Assembly: GCF_000309385.1 (NCBI RefSeq) | Contig: NZ_JH976537.1 | Span: 5,097,938-5,161,937 of the forward strand | Length of the DNA stretch: 64,000 nucleotides | DNA from: Nodosilinea nodulosa PCC 7104 | GTDB lineage: Bacteria > Cyanobacteriota > Cyanobacteriia > Phormidesmidales > Phormidesmidaceae | Reading direction: 5' to 3' | Shown: positions 52,960-62,545 of the stretch, piece by piece | How positions within the stretch are numbered: the stretch's first letter is position 1 | Layout: the number at the start of each line of letters is the position of its first letter | The notes under the pieces: generated by a model | Databases searched by the model: none | The model's input: the letters and a program-made list of their open reading frames with translations, nothing else | Told to the model about the DNA's origin: nothing | Translations under genes and position numbers: made by a program

Positions 52960-53800
52960 ATAGGGCCAGGGCGGTGCGCCAGACCAGGTAGCCATTCTGG
53001 TTCAGGTGCAGCCCATCGGTGGTGAGGTCAGCCCGCAGATAGCCGTCGCCGTTGACAAACAGCGGATACAGATCGAGGTAGTCGGCCCCGGTTTCGGTGG
53101 CTACGGCCTTGAGCTGGGTATTGACCGTGCGAATGCGATCGGGGGGAATGGCCATCAGGCGATCGCGCCCTTCCCAGGTGGCCGCCGCGCCGCCGTGGGG
53201 CAAAATCGACTGCACCACCACCCGCGCCTGGGGGTGGGTCTGGTGTAGGTAGGTCACCATCATGCGCACGTTGTAGACCAAATCGGCCTCCGAGCCGCCC
53301 CAGATCAGGTCATTTATGCCCACCATGATGAACACTTCCTCAGGCGAGGTTTTGTCGAGCAGGTAGAGGCGATCGCGCAGCCCCCCCGACTTTTCGCCTG
53401 AAATCGCCTGGTTGAGCCAGGTTCTACGCCCCGGCAGCATACTGGCCGGAAACCAAAGGGTGAGCGAGTCGCCCAGCAAAATAGTCTGCCGCGGGGCATC
53501 GTCGGCCACCATGGCGTCGGCTTCTGCCCCCAGCAGCGCGACCCAGTGCTCGTAGTCGAGGCTGCGGCGCGATCCTGGGTCTGGCTCAGGGGGCGCCGCT
53601 GGAGCATACTGGTCGGCCGCAAAGGCGTTAGCCTGGGGCAGCACCGCCTCACCGGTATGGCCCAGCTGCCGCAGCATAACCACCAGGGTGATGAACAGCA
53701 GCCCGTTCATGACCAGGGAAAGCAGCGCCCAGGGGGGCACCCCCTGCAGGTGGCTCAGTGCCGAGCGAAGCTGAGGATAGGGTTGAAGCGGAGAGGCCAC
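52934..53800 (-). CDS. Membrane-anchored SGNH/GDSL hydrolase
   Basis: 288 aa. One N-terminal membrane helix (about 24-44, ALLSLVMNGLLFITLVVML) and a linker precede the SGNH domain: block I ILLGDSLTLWF (catalytic Ser), block III MVGINDLIWGG and block V DGLHLNQNGY (catalytic Asp and His). These are esterases or acyltransferases acting on the periplasmic side. The substrate is unknown. Its 3' end overlaps the preceding plus-strand gene by 26 bp. Confidence 0.9.
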   Translation of the reverse strand: MASPLQPYPQLRSALSHLQGVPPWALLSLVMNGLLFITLVVMLRQLGHTGEAVLPQANAFAADQYAPAAPPEPDPGSRRSLDYEHWVALLGAEADAMVADDAPRQTILLGDSLTLWFPASMLPGRRTWLNQAISGEKSGGLRDRLYLLDKTSPEEVFIMVGINDLIWGGSEADLVYNVRMMVTYLHQTHPQARVVVQSILPHGGAAATWEGRDRLMAIPPDRIRTVNTQLKAVATETGADYLDLYPLFVNGDGYLRADLTTDGLHLNQNGYLVWRTALALFNETAFQP

Positions 53801-53945
53801 GGCAATAGTCCTACAAACCTGGAGTCAGAAAACCTGCGCTCCTGATGGGTCAAATTGTAGATAGATTTTCCCCGACGAACCACTCTTGCGACGAGGTTTT
53901 TTTATCCGCCCCACATGTGCCGTTCAATCGGTGCGGCCCAACCGG

Positions 53946-55037
53946 CTATACGTTGAAGCGAAACAGCATGACGTCTCCCTCCTGGACCACATACTCTTTG
54001 CCCTCGCTGCGCACCTGGCCCTTGTCCTTGGCGGCAGCCATCGAACCCGCTGCCACCAGGGCGTCGTAGGCCACGGTTTCAGCCCGAATAAAGCCCCGCT
54101 CAAAGTCGGTGTGAATCACCCCAGCGGCCTGGGGGGCGACCATGCCTGCGCGAATGGTCCAGGCGCGGGTTTCCTTGGGGCCAGTGGTGAAGTAGGTGCG
54201 CAGCCCCAGCAGCTCGTAGGTAGCCCGAATCAGGGTCTTGAGGCCCCCCTCTTCGACCCCCAGGGCCTCCAGAAAATCCTTGCGCTCAGCGTCGTCGAGA
54301 TCGACCAGCTCCGACTCTACCTGGGCCGAAATCACCACCACCTGGGCCTCTTCTTCCGCCGCTACGGCCCGCACCTGCTCGACCCAGGCATTGCCGCCCG
54401 CCAGGTCGTCCTCAGAGACGTTGGTGGCGTAGATGATAGGCTTGCGGGTGAGCAAACCCAGGGGTTTGATAATGGCTTCGGCCTCGTCGTCGAGATCGAC
54501 CTGGCGGGCGGTTTTGCCCTCGTTGAGCACCGGCAGAATTTTTTCCAGAATGGCCAGCTCGGCCTGGGCCTCTTTGTCGGCTCGGGCCAGTTTGCGCACC
54601 CGATCGACGCGGCGCTCCAGCTGGGCCAGGTCTGACAGGGCCAGCTCCAGGTTGATTACCTCAATGTCGCGCACCGGGTCGACAGAGCCGGAGACGTGGA
54701 TGATGTCGTCATCGTCAAAGCAGCGCACCACGTGGACGATCGCATCCACCTCGCGAATGTTGGCCAAAAACTGGTTGCCCAGTCCTTCCCCCTGGCTGGC
54801 CCCCTGCACCAGGCCGGCAATATCGACAAACTCAACTCGGGCGGGCACGGTCTCGGCGGAGCTAGACAGGTCGGCCAGCACCCGCAGGCGGTCGTCGGGC
54901 ACCGCCACGATTCCCACGTTGGGTTCGATGGTGCAAAAGGGGAAATTGGCGGCCTGGGCCTTGGCGTTGGCCACCACGGCGTTGAACAGGGTAGATTTGC
55001 CAACGTTGGGAAGCCCAACAATGCCAGCTCGTAACAT
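53946..55037 (-). CDS. ychF: Redox-regulated ATPase YchF (Obg-like)
   Basis: 363 aa, standard. G1 motif GLPNVGKSTLFNAV, switch-II DIAGLVQGASQGEGLGNQFL, the altered G4 position NVSEDDL (ATP rather than GTP specificity) and the C-terminal TGS domain ending YVVQEGDVMLFRFNV are all present. YchF binds ribosomes and takes part in stress responses. It is monocistronic. Confidence 0.97.
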   Translation of the reverse strand: MLRAGIVGLPNVGKSTLFNAVVANAKAQAANFPFCTIEPNVGIVAVPDDRLRVLADLSSSAETVPARVEFVDIAGLVQGASQGEGLGNQFLANIREVDAIVHVVRCFDDDDIIHVSGSVDPVRDIEVINLELALSDLAQLERRVDRVRKLARADKEAQAELAILEKILPVLNEGKTARQVDLDDEAEAIIKPLGLLTRKPIIYATNVSEDDLAGGNAWVEQVRAVAAEEEAQVVVISAQVESELVDLDDAERKDFLEALGVEEGGLKTLIRATYELLGLRTYFTTGPKETRAWTIRAGMVAPQAAGVIHTDFERGFIRAETVAYDALVAAGSMAAAKDKGQVRSEGKEYVVQEGDVMLFRFNV

Positions 55038-55239
55038 GGGGTAACTCTAGCTCGGGTAAACAGGGGCAAAAAAAGCGGCGGGCGATCGCCCAGCCTGGGG
55101 CCGCCCGCCCAGTTGTTAAGCCTGGCGGCGGCAGCACCTATCTAGCATAGGAGAGGATGGGGCCATTGCGGAGGGGTTGCTATACCCTTAAAGCTGAGGA
55201 AAACAGTGATCCGCAGACGGGTCAGAGAAAGGTGAAGCT

Positions 55240-55857
55240 ATGGCTGGCAGCAAAGGTTTGGGGTGGTATCGGCGAGGCATGGTCGCTCTGGCGGCGGCAA
55301 CAGTGGTGCTGGGGGCGGCGGGGTGTAGCACCCTGGGGCTGTCGCGATCGCCTCAGGGAACTGACGAAATGAAAAGTCAGTACGTCGACAGCGGCTTTCG
55401 CGGCGATACGCTGGTGAGCCGCATGAAGCCAGTCAGCCTGCGCCTGCAAAACGGCTGGCAGGCGGCCCCCACCGGCACCCTCCACCCCAGCGCTGACCTG
55501 GAGGCCTACAACCCCGACCAAAACATGTTTTTGGTGGTGGTTGGCGAAAGCCGTGCCGCCGTTGCCCAGGGCAACCTGGACGATCAGGCCAATATCTACC
55601 TGCAAATTCTCAAGGGCGGCCTGAGCCAGGTGACCAACCAGGAGCGCACCGACGTAGACCGGGTAAATAGCTTCCCGGCGGTGCAGTACAAGGTGCGCGG
55701 CGACGTGGGCCAGCAGGCCGTAGCCTACCTCCACACCACCGTAGAAATGGGTGAAGACTACTACCAGGTGGTAGTGTGGACCCCCGACGATCAGCGCCTG
55801 ACCAATGCCGATGCCATGCAGTCGATAGTGCAAGAATTTCGGGCTACTCAGCCTTAA
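55240..55857 (+). CDS. Lipoprotein of unknown function, PsbP/DcrB-like length and pattern
   Basis: 205 aa. The signal peptide ends with lipobox LGAAGC (lipid-modified Cys about 29). The mature domain (about 55-200) has LRLQNGWQAAPTG, MFLVVVGESRAAV and a C-terminal YYQVVVWTPDDQRLTNADAMQSIVQEFR, an alpha-beta sandwich pattern similar to PsbP/DcrB folds. It is not CyanoP by sequence. AAAGGTGA precedes the ATG. It may be co-transcribed with the next gene, 93 nt downstream. Confidence 0.75.
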   Translation: MAGSKGLGWYRRGMVALAAATVVLGAAGCSTLGLSRSPQGTDEMKSQYVDSGFRGDTLVSRMKPVSLRLQNGWQAAPTGTLHPSADLEAYNPDQNMFLVVVGESRAAVAQGNLDDQANIYLQILKGGLSQVTNQERTDVDRVNSFPAVQYKVRGDVGQQAVAYLHTTVEMGEDYYQVVVWTPDDQRLTNADAMQSIVQEFRATQP

Positions 55858-55950
55858 GCGCTGCCATTCTGTGGCCTAATAGAGTCTGTGGCCCTGGGCG
55901 TACGACACCCAAGGCCCCAAAACAGGCCCTAGACCAAGGACATCATTGCC

Positions 55951-56568
55951 ATGCTGCGCTGGCTCACCGCACCGCTTTTCTCCAGGCTCATTCTCCCCAG
56001 CGCCGTGCTGCGCCTGGGCCAGGGGATGGCAATCGCCTGCGCTGCCCTGGTTCTCTGGCTGGGTTTAGGCGGGCAACCCATGGCCCTAGCTGGCCTCACC
56101 GACGACAACTACGACGGCAATATTTTTGCCCTCTACGCCGGCAATGGGTCGCTGGTGCCTCCCAAGGTCAGCCTGGAGCAGTCGCTGCGCTACGGCAAGC
56201 CTGCCCTGGTGGTGATCTACGTTGACGACAGCAGCGACTGCAAGAAGTTTGCCTCGGTGATCTCCCAGCTTCAGGCCCCCTACGGACGGGTGACCAACTT
56301 TATTCCCATCATGGCCGACTCAATTCCGGTCAAAGATTCCTACGAACCTAGCGAGCCGGGCTACTACTTCAAGGATGCCGTACCCCAAACCCTGATCTTT
56401 AACGCCCGGGGGGAGCTGGTGTTCAACGAAATTGGCACGGTTCCCTACGAGGCGATCGACGACGTGATGCGGGAGGTGTTTGACCTGCTGCCCCGCACCG
56501 AGTCGGAAGAGCTGCGCCGCCGCCCCATTAATGAGGTGAACAGCGAGTTAGTTCCAGAGGAGCAATAG
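55951..56568 (+). CDS. Thioredoxin-fold membrane-associated protein (PSI accumulation factor-like)
   Basis: 205 aa. A hydrophobic N-terminal segment (about 20-46) resembles a signal anchor. The soluble part has a thioredoxin-like start, PALVVIYVDDSSDCKKFASVISQL, with a single Cys (SSDC) instead of CxxC, then VPQTLIFNARGELVFNEIG with the cis-Pro. This matches a cyanobacterial group annotated as thylakoid photosystem I accumulation factor, as I recall. It is not a disulfide reductase given the single Cys. Confidence 0.65.
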   Translation: MLRWLTAPLFSRLILPSAVLRLGQGMAIACAALVLWLGLGGQPMALAGLTDDNYDGNIFALYAGNGSLVPPKVSLEQSLRYGKPALVVIYVDDSSDCKKFASVISQLQAPYGRVTNFIPIMADSIPVKDSYEPSEPGYYFKDAVPQTLIFNARGELVFNEIGTVPYEAIDDVMREVFDLLPRTESEELRRRPINEVNSELVPEEQ

Positions 56569-56642
56569 CTTGTCAGGACAGGTGACACTATGGGTCCTAA
56601 TCTGAGATTTTGGTTTTGGGACGAGTGCTATCCCCAGAACCA

Positions 56643-57758
56643 CTATGACTCGCTGGCGGGAACTCCGGCCCCGCTGCCTTCGATCCGCACCAGTTGCTGA
56701 TAGGAACTGGGCTTGTCGCCCACCGTAGCGCCGCCGTTGAGCATGCCCTGCATACTGGGCTCAAAGAAGGTGTAGGGAAAGCGGGCCTCGGGACGACTGA
56801 CCTGATCCAGCCGCTGCAGAAGCTCGGCAGGAATCTCAAAATCTAGCGCGCCCAGATTGTCCTCCAGCTGGTGCAGTTTCGTCGCGCCAATGATGACGGA
56901 GGCCACCGCCGGACGGTTCGCCACCCAGTTCAGCGCTACCTGGGCCATGGAGCGATCGAGTTCCCTGGCGACCGATTCCAGCTCCGCCACGATCGCCCAA
57001 TTTTTCTCGGTGAACTTGTTGAAGGCGGGGTTGCCGCTGTCGGCTAGGGTAGCCAACCGGCCCGAACCCTCACCGCCCTGCTCCGACGGCCTGTACTTGC
57101 CCGACAGCAGGCCGCTGGCCAGGGGCGACCAGACCATGATGCCCGTGTCCAGAGCCTTAGCCATGGCGGCGTACTCAAACTCAATATTGCGCTCGGCCAG
57201 GGAATATTCGAGCTGCACGGTGCTGAGTGGTTCCCAGTGGCGCTCCTTCGCCAGGGTTTGGGCCTGGGCCACGTACCAGGCCGGAGCGTCCGACAGCGCC
57301 ACGTAGCGCACCTTGCCCGATCGCACCAGGTCATCCAGCGTGCGCATCACCTCTGCGGCGGGCGTCACCTGGTCCCAGGTGTGCAGCATGTAGACATCAA
57401 TGTAGTCGGTGCCGAGGCGCTGCAGCGAGCCTTCCACGGCGCGGAGAATATTCTTGCGCCCGTTGCCGCCCGCGTTGGGGTTGCCGGGCTCGGCGTTGTA
57501 GCTGAACTTGGTGGTGATGACAACGCGATCGCGCGACTTGCTCTCGCCCACAAACTTGCCCAGCAGGCGCTCGCTGTTGCCGTTGGTATACATATCGGCG
57601 GTGTCGAGAAGGTTGCCCCCCGCCGCCAGGTAGGTGTCAAAAATCTGGCGGGCGCTGGCCTCATCGGCCCCCCAGCCCCAGTCGTCGCCAAAGGTCATGG
57701 TGCCCAGCGCCAGACGGCTGACCTTGAGCCCAGTATTGCCCAGAGTGTAGTAATCCAT
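56643..57758 (-). CDS. Aldo/keto reductase
   Basis: 371 aa from the ATG at 57758, with AGGAGG 6 nt upstream; an earlier in-frame start at 57779 is less likely. TIM barrel with the AKR tetrad: D in NLLDTADMY, Y in the same motif, K in ITTKFSYN, and H in VYMLHTWDQ. ASVIIGATKLHQLEDNLGAL is the C-terminal NADPH-binding part. YghZ/general-stress-protein-like AKRs are closest in pattern. It is divergent from an AraC regulator across 140 bp. Confidence 0.9.
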   Translation of the reverse strand: MDYYTLGNTGLKVSRLALGTMTFGDDWGWGADEASARQIFDTYLAAGGNLLDTADMYTNGNSERLLGKFVGESKSRDRVVITTKFSYNAEPGNPNAGGNGRKNILRAVEGSLQRLGTDYIDVYMLHTWDQVTPAAEVMRTLDDLVRSGKVRYVALSDAPAWYVAQAQTLAKERHWEPLSTVQLEYSLAERNIEFEYAAMAKALDTGIMVWSPLASGLLSGKYRPSEQGGEGSGRLATLADSGNPAFNKFTEKNWAIVAELESVARELDRSMAQVALNWVANRPAVASVIIGATKLHQLEDNLGALDFEIPAELLQRLDQVSRPEARFPYTFFEPSMQGMLNGGATVGDKPSSYQQLVRIEGSGAGVPASES

Positions 57759-57898
57759 CGGTGGCCTCCTGTATTGCAATGAACGGTGAATGCCGTGTCA
57801 CTGGCTTACAATCACTACTATCGGGCAACCCGCAAATTTACTCTTGTAGCCTATTGCTGAGTTTTGGTACAAAATTGCGCCTGGTTTGAGGTCGTCCT
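57759..57898. promoter_or_regulatory. Shared control region of aldo/keto reductase and AraC genes
   Basis: 140 bp between divergent starts, with AT-rich patches at 57815-57875. Gene arrangement suggests that the AraC protein controls this region. I could not define an operator by eye. Confidence 0.35.
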
Positions 57899-58819
57899 GT
57901 GCAAAGCCAGATCACCTACGTCGACAGCGACACCCTCACGCCAAACTCCGAGATCACGGCGGGCAGAATTTTGGTGTCGAGCCAAGACCTGGCCTGGGAC
58001 GGCCTCTATATCGAGAAAGGCGAAAACGAGGGCTTTACCCCCGACGATGTCACCGTCACCCAGCACTACTTCGCCATGAACGCTGGCCCCGCCTTCGACT
58101 GGGAGTGGAAAGACGGCAGCACCTTCAAGACCCACCGCTACGAAACCGGCGACCTGTGGGTGAACCCGGCGGGTACCCCCTTCTCCCACCGGATCAGCGG
58201 CTACAACCAGTTTGTGCTGCTCACCCTCGACCCCAACAAGATTCTGGAGCTACGGCCCGATGTTCAAGGACCGGCCCTCAAGGGCCAACGCCCCCTGCTA
58301 GCCCAACCCTATTTTCGACGGCAGCACCAGGCCCAGGATCGCCACCTGCAAGCGCTGATTCAAACCCTGCTGGTGGAGGCGGAGATGGGCGGGCCCAACG
58401 GGCGACTGTTTGCCGATACGCTGACGACCGCGATCGCCACCCACTTCGTCAATCACTACAGCCTTGATACCCCTGTCTGGCCCCAGCTTTCACCCATAGA
58501 GCGGCAGCGCTTGGGCCGGGTAATGGACTACATAGAGGCCTACCTGACCGATGACCTGACCCTGGCCGATCTGGCCCTCCAGGCCGGGTTGAGCAAGTTT
58601 CATTTTTCCAGACTATTCAAAGACGCCACTGGCCTGACGCCCCACAAGTATGTGCAGCAGCGCCGGATTGAGCGAGCCGCCCAGGTATTGCTGCGGAGGG
58701 AGGGCGCGATCGCGGCCGTCGCGGCCGATTTTGGCTTTGCCGATCAATCCCACTTCACCCGCGTGTTTAAGCAGGTCAAAGGGCTGACTCCAAAGCAGTT
58801 TTTACATCACAGCAGATAG
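57899..58819 (+). CDS. AraC-family transcriptional regulator
   Basis: 306 aa from a GTG start at 57899. An N-terminal cupin-like sensing region (about 10-130) precedes two C-terminal helix-turn-helix motifs: LTLADLALQAGLSKFHFSRLFKDATGLTPHKYVQQRRI and IAAVAADFGFADQSHFTRVFKQVKGLTPKQF. It probably regulates the divergent aldo/keto reductase. The effector is unknown. Confidence 0.92.
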   Translation: MQSQITYVDSDTLTPNSEITAGRILVSSQDLAWDGLYIEKGENEGFTPDDVTVTQHYFAMNAGPAFDWEWKDGSTFKTHRYETGDLWVNPAGTPFSHRISGYNQFVLLTLDPNKILELRPDVQGPALKGQRPLLAQPYFRRQHQAQDRHLQALIQTLLVEAEMGGPNGRLFADTLTTAIATHFVNHYSLDTPVWPQLSPIERQRLGRVMDYIEAYLTDDLTLADLALQAGLSKFHFSRLFKDATGLTPHKYVQQRRIERAAQVLLRREGAIAAVAADFGFADQSHFTRVFKQVKGLTPKQFLHHSR

Positions 58820-58849
58820 GTCGTCTGGCCTGTCTACCGAGGACCAGTC

Positions 58850-59662
58850 CTATTGTTGGGTTACTTTTTGCACCAAAGGACGAAACACCTCTACCTGGGA
58901 AGCCTGAGCCGCTGCCAGGGTTGGATAGGGCTGGCGGCTGTAGTCTACTCCCACCCTCAGCGGAAAAGGCTCCACGTCATCCAGCGGCACCCAGGTGGCC
59001 CCGGCGGCCTGCGCGATCGCCCACACCGCCGCAATATCCCAAATTTTTGGCGTCGCCTCTACCGCCCCGATCGCCCAGCCCGCCCCCACCAGCAGCAGAT
59101 TGTAGGCCGCCGAGCCCAGCATGCGAATTTTGCAGGGGAAGGGGTTCTCCAGTACCGAGGTGCTGCGGGCGCAGAGGCTAAAGAACTGGGTTTTGTCGGG
59201 ATTGGCTTCGCTGGTGCGGATGGGGCGACCGTTGCAGTAGGCTCCGCTGGGCATTTCCAGACCGCTTTCTCCTGGCCAGTAGCCGTAGAAGGATTGGGCT
59301 AAGGGCGGCATGGCCACGTAGCCAAACACAGGGGTGCCCCGGTACAGCAGCCCCAGCGAAATGCCCCAGACGGGAATGCCACGGGTGAAGTTGGTGGTGC
59401 CGTCGATGGGGTCGATAATCCAGCACCAGTCGGTGGCGGGGAAGATGTGCTCGACTTCCTCGCTGAGTACGCCGTGTTCAGGAAAGTTTGCCTGGATGGC
59501 CGCCCGCAGGGTGTCGTCAGACCAGCGATCGCACCGCGTCACCAGGCTGCCATCGGCCTTCAAGTCGGCCTGCACCTGGCCAAAGTCTTCGAGCAGCCGA
59601 TGCCCGACGGTAGTTGTCGTCGCCTCGGCAAAGGCCAGCACCTCGTCCCAAAACTGAGTCAT
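58850..59662 (-). CDS. Inositol-monophosphatase-family phosphatase
   Basis: 270 aa from the ATG at 59662; a TTG two codons earlier is possible. Metal-site motifs are the LSEEVE acid pair, WIIDPIDGTTNFTRGIP and, near the C-terminus, KIWDIAAVWAIAQAAG. Family members act on inositol phosphates, PAP, histidinol phosphate or fructose 1,6-bisphosphate; which applies is not clear. It starts 2 nt after the PucC-like stop, so translation is likely coupled. Confidence 0.9.
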   Translation of the reverse strand: MTQFWDEVLAFAEATTTTVGHRLLEDFGQVQADLKADGSLVTRCDRWSDDTLRAAIQANFPEHGVLSEEVEHIFPATDWCWIIDPIDGTTNFTRGIPVWGISLGLLYRGTPVFGYVAMPPLAQSFYGYWPGESGLEMPSGAYCNGRPIRTSEANPDKTQFFSLCARSTSVLENPFPCKIRMLGSAAYNLLLVGAGWAIGAVEATPKIWDIAAVWAIAQAAGATWVPLDDVEPFPLRVGVDYSRQPYPTLAAAQASQVEVFRPLVQKVTQQ

Positions 59663-59664
59663 GG

Positions 59665-61140
59665 TCAATCCATATCGCTTTCCAGGGCAGCGGTGATTGC
59701 CGCCTTGGCATTGGCCTGAAACTCTTGAATATCGACTCGGCTGAGCAGCGCGATCGCCACCATCATCCCCAGGGCTTGCAGGGTAAAAACCAGCCCGTAG
59801 GCCAGAAACGCCTGGGGCTGACCGACTTCGGCCGCGCCGCTAAACGCCCTGAGAATGGCACGACCCAGATCGAGCACGCCGCCGCCGAGAACCGTGGCGC
59901 TACCTCGGGCGATCGCCTGGGCCAGCCCCCAGGCCCCAATAAAGGTGCCCGCCGTTTCGGCCACGGTCAAATCCAGCATTAGCACGATCGCCCCCAGGGT
60001 GAGAATGCCGGAGGCAATGCCAAAGCAAAACACCGCCGACAGCAGCACCGTCGGGTTCCCGGTCAGCCCCGAAAGGGTAATGCCCAGCAGGCACACCGCC
60101 GCCCAGCTACAGCCCACCACCACCGTGCGCTTTTTGCCGATGCGGGGCACCACCAGCCAGCCGGTGGTAATAATGCCCAGCAGCGTGCCCATGCCAAAGG
60201 CGGCGTTGAGCTGGGTGGTTTCGGCAATGGTCATGCCAAACACCTCGCCGCCGTAGGGTTCCAGCACCGCATCCTGCATAAACAGGCTGAGGCTGAGCAC
60301 CATCAAAAAGGTAAAAAACAGTCCGGTCTGGCGGCTGGCAGTGAGAATTTTGAGGGCGCGGCCCAGGGTGAGGCTGTCTTCGCGATCTCTGAGGGATGAC
60401 CGGCTCCTGAGCCGAGAGTACTTCTTCTCAATTCCCGCCGTGCTGAGAAACGCCAGCACGCACACCACCGCCGGGGCAATCACAAACAGCCGGTTCACCA
60501 ACGCCTGCACCTGTTCAATCGGCGCGTTCAGCTCAATCGGCTTCAGCACAATCGAGGTGATAATTACTCCGGTGATGATACCCACCATCAGCATGGCCCA
60601 GCCGATGCCCACCAGGCGCGATCGCGAGTCTTCGTCCGACACATCCACCAGCAGGGCCGTAAACGGCGTGGAAGTGGCGCTCAGGGCCAGCCCATAGACC
60701 GCAAACAGCAGCCCCAGCAGCCCCACCCAGGGGTACACCGCTGGCCCCCAGCCGCCCTCGGCAATGCGATCGCCAATCTGCCACACCACCTGCAGGGCGC
60801 AAAACGCCGTCACCGCCACCGACCCAATGCCCAGCCAGATGTAGCCGCTGCGGTGGTAGCCAAACAGGGGGCGGGAGTCCGACATCTGGCCAAACCAGAC
60901 GCGGGCAGGGGCCATGAACTGGTGCACCGCGATCGCCCCCGCCGCCACCAGCGCTGGCACCCGCAGCTCTTCAATCATTACCCGGTTGAGCACCCCCAGG
61001 GTGAGCAGCGACATAATGCCCAGGCCCATGTTAAACACCCCCAGGCGCAGCATGGTCAGAATGCTGAGGTTGGGTTTAGTCGAAGTTGACGAGCCAGGGG
61101 CCGGAGGCGAGACATCAGGGCTAGTCATTGGTGCATCCAA
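59665..61140 (-). CDS. BCH/PucC-family membrane carrier
   Basis: 491 aa, about twelve membrane helices. RLGVFNMGLGIMSLLTLGVLNRVMIEEL, the loop ARVWFGQMSDSRPLFGYHRSGYIWLG and LFMQDAVLEPYGGEVFGM are PucC/LhaA-type signatures. These major-facilitator relatives act in light-harvesting or chlorophyll-protein assembly, probably as pigment carriers. N-terminal Pro/Ser-rich tail. Translationally coupled to the downstream phosphatase gene. Confidence 0.9.
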   Translation of the reverse strand: MDAPMTSPDVSPPAPGSSTSTKPNLSILTMLRLGVFNMGLGIMSLLTLGVLNRVMIEELRVPALVAAGAIAVHQFMAPARVWFGQMSDSRPLFGYHRSGYIWLGIGSVAVTAFCALQVVWQIGDRIAEGGWGPAVYPWVGLLGLLFAVYGLALSATSTPFTALLVDVSDEDSRSRLVGIGWAMLMVGIITGVIITSIVLKPIELNAPIEQVQALVNRLFVIAPAVVCVLAFLSTAGIEKKYSRLRSRSSLRDREDSLTLGRALKILTASRQTGLFFTFLMVLSLSLFMQDAVLEPYGGEVFGMTIAETTQLNAAFGMGTLLGIITTGWLVVPRIGKKRTVVVGCSWAAVCLLGITLSGLTGNPTVLLSAVFCFGIASGILTLGAIVLMLDLTVAETAGTFIGAWGLAQAIARGSATVLGGGVLDLGRAILRAFSGAAEVGQPQAFLAYGLVFTLQALGMMVAIALLSRVDIQEFQANAKAAITAALESDMD

Positions 61141-61274
61141 AAGGCTTTGAAAGTACTTCTCAAGGAATAGTAATACCTTAGACCAGTGCCGGTCACCGTA
61201 GGCGATCGGCCAAAAAAGAACCCAGGCCAGGCCCGGGTAGCTGAGAGTAAGCGTAATTTGTTTGGGCGATCGCC

Positions 61275-62078
61275 CTAGCCAAAGCGGCCCGATACGTAGT
61301 CGCGGGTAAACTGCTCGCGGGGGCTGTTGAAAATCACCTCGGTTCTGTCGTACTCCACCAGGTAGCCCACTTTGCCGCCCCGGTCGGTGGCCTCGGCATT
61401 GTAGAAGGCCGTGCGGTCAGACACCCGCGAGGCCTGCTGCATATTGTGGGTGACGATAATGATGGTGTAGTCCTCCTTGAGCTGCTTCATGGTCTCCTCC
61501 ACCTTAATCGTCGAAATCGGGTCGAGGGCCGAGCAGGGCTCATCCATGAGAATGATGTCGGGTTTAATGGCGATCGTGCGGGCAATGCAGAGGCGCTGCT
61601 GCTGCCCGCCGGAGAGCGATAGACCGCTCTGCTTGAGCTTGTCTTTGACTTCATCCCATACGGCGGCTTTGCGCAGGGAGTTTTCTACCAGCTCGTCCAT
61701 GTCGCCCTTGTAGCCATTAATGCGGGCGCCCCAGGCAATGTTTTCGTAGATTGATTTGGGAAAGGGGTTGGGTTTTTGAAACACCATGCCGATGCGCCGC
61801 CGCAGCTCCACGGCATCTACTTTGTCGCCGTAGATGTCGCTGCCGTGGAAGGTAATTTTGCCCTCAACCCGGCAGGAGGCGATCAGGTCATTCATGCGGT
61901 TGAAGCAGCGCAGGACGGTACTTTTGCCGCACCCAGAGGGGCCGATAAAGGCCACCACTTCGTTGCGAGGAATCTCTAGATTAACGTCGCGCACAGCCAG
62001 ATTGGAGCCGTAGTAGACGTTGAGATCCCTGGTTCTAAGGGCAACGTCTGCGGCGGGTGGGGCATAGGTGTGTGACAT
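61275..62078 (-). CDS. pstB: Phosphate ABC transporter ATP-binding protein PstB
   Basis: 267 aa. Walker [11 protein letters not shown]-loop [18 protein letters not shown], signature LSGGQQQRL and the [11 protein letters not shown]alker B region are typical of PstB, the energy module of high-affinity phosphate uptake. No pstS, pstC or pstA lies next to it in this window, so it is either at the end of a cut operon or an orphan copy. A PHO box lies about 73 nt upstream of the ATG, supporting phosphate-starvation control. Confidence 0.95.
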   Translation of the reverse strand: MSHTYAPPAADVALRTRDLNVYYGSNLAVRDVNLEIPRNEVVAFIGPSGCGKSTVLRCFNRMNDLIASCRVEGKITFHGSDIYGDKVDAVELRRRIGMVFQKPNPFPKSIYENIAWGARINGYKGDMDELVENSLRKAAVWDEVKDKLKQSGLSLSGGQQQRLCIARTIAIKPDIILMDEPCSALDPISTIKVEETMKQLKEDYTIIIVTHNMQQASRVSDRTAFYNAEATDRGGKVGYLVEYDRTEVIFNSPREQFTRDYVSGRFG

Positions 62079-62545
62079 CGGGGCACCAGGGTTGCGCTAA
62101 AGTTTGAGCAAATCTCTCACCATAACTATTGCAGGCAGAGAGAGGTTTTGGGGTTAAGGAAAGGCTAAGGGGCAAGCCCATCGCCAGGGGCGGTCCCAAC
62201 GGCTCACTAGAAGCCGCCCGTCCAGCCGGATCCCATCGCCCTGCCCCCAGGGGGCACCTTTTGCCCAGCGCAAGCCTGCGACCCAGACAAAAACGGCGTC
62301 AAATACTGCACCGTTCGGCTCCAAACCCGGAGCTAGAATACAAGCTCCGTGCCCATAGCTGCTTTAAATCACCTAGTGCGCCTCATTTAGGTGCTGAAAT
62401 AGCTGCTTGAGATCACGGGCTAGCCCCTTACCTAGCCCCTAGGATAGGCCTATAACTTAAGCTCTGGCTTTTCTGCCAACATCTGGTATGGCGATTATTT
62501 CAGAGCTGGTCTAGGGCTTTATTCTAGAAAGATAGGTAGGGTGTT
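62079..62545. other. Divergent intergenic region between pstB and a sensor gene
   Basis: About 470 bp. It holds the PHO box at 62151-62169. The 93-aa frame at 62129 is not protein-like. No RNA gene was recognised. Confidence 0.5.
62151..62169 (-). promoter_or_regulatory. PHO box upstream of pstB
   Basis: On the minus strand CTTAGCCT and CTTAACCC are separated by TTC. The cyanobacterial SphR/PhoB box is CTTAACCT direct repeats with 3-bp spacers; each half matches 7 of 8. It faces pstB, and a -10-like TAGTTA follows nearer the gene. Confidence 0.7.
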
